Source of the DNA: Nanobdellota archaeon
GTDB lineage: Archaea; Nanobdellota; Nanobdellia; Pacearchaeales; GW2011-AR1
Assembly: GCA_018830685.1 (NCBI GenBank)
Contig: JAHJRR010000112.1
Span: 1-6,001, forward strand
Reading direction: 5' to 3'
Length of the DNA: 6,001 nucleotides
The notes beneath the pieces were generated by a model. The model was given only the letters and a program-made list of their open reading frames with translations, was not told the DNA's origin and searched no databases. Position 1 is the stretch's first letter; every line of letters starts with the position of its first letter. The translations under genes and the position numbers were made by a program. This document shows positions 4,722 through 6,001 of the stretch, piece after piece.

Positions 4722-6001
4722 CTAGACTTTAAAATCCAAGTCATCAAAAGGTGCAAAAGGAATATCTCCTTGCCCAATTGCATTGTATTTATCCCTCTCG
4801 AGGAATTCGGGTCTCAAAAGAATTTCTTTTGGAATCTCTCTTGTGTCCCATATCTTTATTGGACCCCTAAATCCCTGGTAGTAAATAAATTCTCCAGAGT
4901 TTACTCCTTGTGCTGAAAGACTCTGAACTAGAATATCATCTTCTTGATGAACAAGATTTATTGTAGGATACCTCTCAAAAGGATCATTCATTAGATAAAG
5001 CTGCGCAAACAATGTATCTTTGGTTCTTGAAGAAAGATATATCGCCGCACCCGTGTTTTCAACCTGAAGACCCCCTGTAGGGCTTAAAGCCACTGAAGGG
5101 AACACATATACTATTGAATCGATTCCAGATTTGAAGTCAAGTATCTCCCCATTATAATAAATGTACCTAACTGGAATTTTAGACTGAATTCCATTATAGT
5201 AAAAGACTGCATCGGGTTGTGCAAAGGATAAATCCTTTTCTGTCCTTGAAGATTCAAGTACTATGCCTATGAGTAAGGCATTATAATTAGGGTTCCCAGC
5301 ATCATTGTAACTTGCCCCCGGAAGGAATATCTCTCCGTCCTTGGAATTGTAAATGAGGTCATCATCTACTCCAGATGCTCCTCTATAAATGATTGTTTTC
5401 TTCCCTTCAGTTTCAAAAGTTTGACTACCATCTAGAGTCATCATTGGTATGGAGCTGAATCTATCCCAATTTTCATCGCTTCCAATCTTGCTATACGCAG
5501 GATATTTTCCCGCATCTGTTGAATCTATAAGCAAGTATGAAATGTTAAGGCTTTTCATCATACTCAACGCAGTCTCCGGCTGAGAAGTTGTCAAGATATA
5601 TCTTGCGCTTTCGTAAGTAAACGCAAAACTAGGGTGCCCTCCGTCGGTCAGAGTCGGCCTCTCTCCCAAAGTCTGAACCCAATATCCATAATCCCACCAA
5701 TGCACAAAGATAGATTCAACGGGAGTATTGTCTCTCACCCAACCCATGGCCCTCTGCCACTGCTGTGTGTAAATTGAAGGGACTGTCGCTTTAGCTTCTT
5801 GTACGGTCATCGTCGCTTGTGAGGCAAAAGTTCCCATAATTAATAGGAGAGCAATTATGAAGGAGATTCCTAAAAACAGTTTAGATGTAGAACTCTTCGC
5901 ATTCATGGCGTACTCTGAAAATCTTACTAATAAGTATGATGAAACGATAATAATCAAAGGAGCGATTATGAAAAATAATCTAACTGCACCCCTCATGGAA
6001 A
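4722..6001 (-). CDS. aglB: Oligosaccharyltransferase AglB/Stt3, C-terminal part (5' end outside window)
   Basis: This is the catalytic subunit of archaeal N-glycosylation, which moves a glycan from a dolichol-linked carrier to Asn in N-X-S/T sequons on the outer face of the membrane. About 424 residues are visible, numbered here from an internal Met at 5996. The frame is still open at the window edge (a Ser codon precedes that Met), so this Met is not the start. Full-length family members carry about 13 membrane helices. Only the last two are here (about residues 5-25 and 40-58), followed by the extracytoplasmic globular domain. The diagnostic WWDYG motif is at 100-104. A DK-type motif is visible at 161-171 (D161, K164, Y168, I171). 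The remainder is a beta-rich C-terminal domain ending in an acidic tail, stop TAG. G+C is about 40% by hand count, the highest in the window. It lies 46 bases upstream of a glycosyltransferase gene on the same strand. Identity is near certain; its own start and promoter are not visible. Confidence 0.96.
   Translation of the reverse strand, partial: SMRGAVRLFFIIAPLIIIVSSYLLVRFSEYAMNAKSSTSKLFLGISFIIALLLIMGTFASQATMTVQEAKATVPSIYTQQWQRAMGWVRDNTPVESIFVHWWDYGYWVQTLGERPTLTDGGHPSFAFTYESARYILTTSQPETALSMMKSLNISYLLIDSTDAGKYPAYSKIGSDENWDRFSSIPMMTLDGSQTFETEGKKTIIYRGASGVDDDLIYNSKDGEIFLPGASYNDAGNPNYNALLIGIVLESSRTEKDLSFAQPDAVFYYNGIQSKIPVRYIYYNGEILDFKSGIDSIVYVFPSVALSPTGGLQVENTGAAIYLSSRTKDTLFAQLYLMNDPFERYPTINLVHQEDDILVQSLSAQGVNSGEFIYYQGFRGPIKIWDTREIPKEILLRPEFLERDKYNAIGQGDIPFAPFDDLDFKV

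Noticed and set aside
5796..5807. TVQE in AglB (residues 64-67) as the TIXE-type motif
   Set aside because: In known AglB structures that motif is in an external loop far upstream of WWDYG. Here TVQE follows the last membrane helix and lies only about 35 residues before WWDYG, so it is probably coincidence.
1..6001. CRISPR, tRNA/rRNA, insertion sequence or attachment site
   Set aside because: No direct repeats with regular spacing, no cloverleaf-like segment, no transposase or integrase motif and no terminal inverted repeats were seen; the window is filled by glycan genes.

Overview
The window is densely coding and every gene lies on the minus strand, so transcription runs from position 6001 towards 1. 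It is most likely archaeal. The first gene in reading order is the C-terminal part of an AglB/Stt3 oligosaccharyltransferase with an intact WWDYG motif. Two unit-opening genes have an archaeal-type TATA element centred 25-26 bases before their ATG and no Shine-Dalgarno (SD) sequence, the layout of leaderless archaeal mRNAs. Base composition is low to moderate: hand counts give about 31-40% G+C depending on the gene. The style of the AglB sequence suggests a DPANN-type archaeon, but that is inference and a taxonomic search would be needed.

Layout, in transcription order: (1) 6001-4722, AglB C-terminal part, entering from outside the window. (2) A 46-base gap with a TATA element and a 14-bp perfect palindrome. 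(3) 4675-3626, a GT4-type (GT-B fold) glycosyltransferase. (4) 3633-2794, a GT2-type (GT-A fold) glycosyltransferase overlapping the previous gene by 8 bases. (5) An 84-base gap with two tiny ORFs, one with its own strong SD. (6) 2709-1984, a CmcI/rhamnosyl O-methyltransferase-like SAM-dependent enzyme. (7) A 70-base gap with a TATA element. (8) 1913-609, a cobalamin-binding radical SAM enzyme. (9) 612-1, the N-terminal 204 residues of a second GT2 glycosyltransferase, joined to the radical SAM gene by an ATGA overlap and running off the window. No stretch longer than 84 bases lacks a gene.

The genes fit a protein N-glycosylation or surface-glycan locus. Cytoplasmic glycosyltransferases would build a lipid-linked glycan, one or two methylating or radical-chemistry enzymes would decorate it, and AglB would transfer it to Asn residues outside the cell. 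The exact sugars and substrates cannot be read from the sequence. No mobile element, CRISPR array, tRNA or rRNA was seen. The less ordinary points are the palindrome between TATA box and start codon of the GT4 gene, the in-frame mini-ORF before the methyltransferase, the pairing of a B12 radical SAM enzyme with a GT2 enzyme, and the G+C difference between AglB and the methyltransferase gene.
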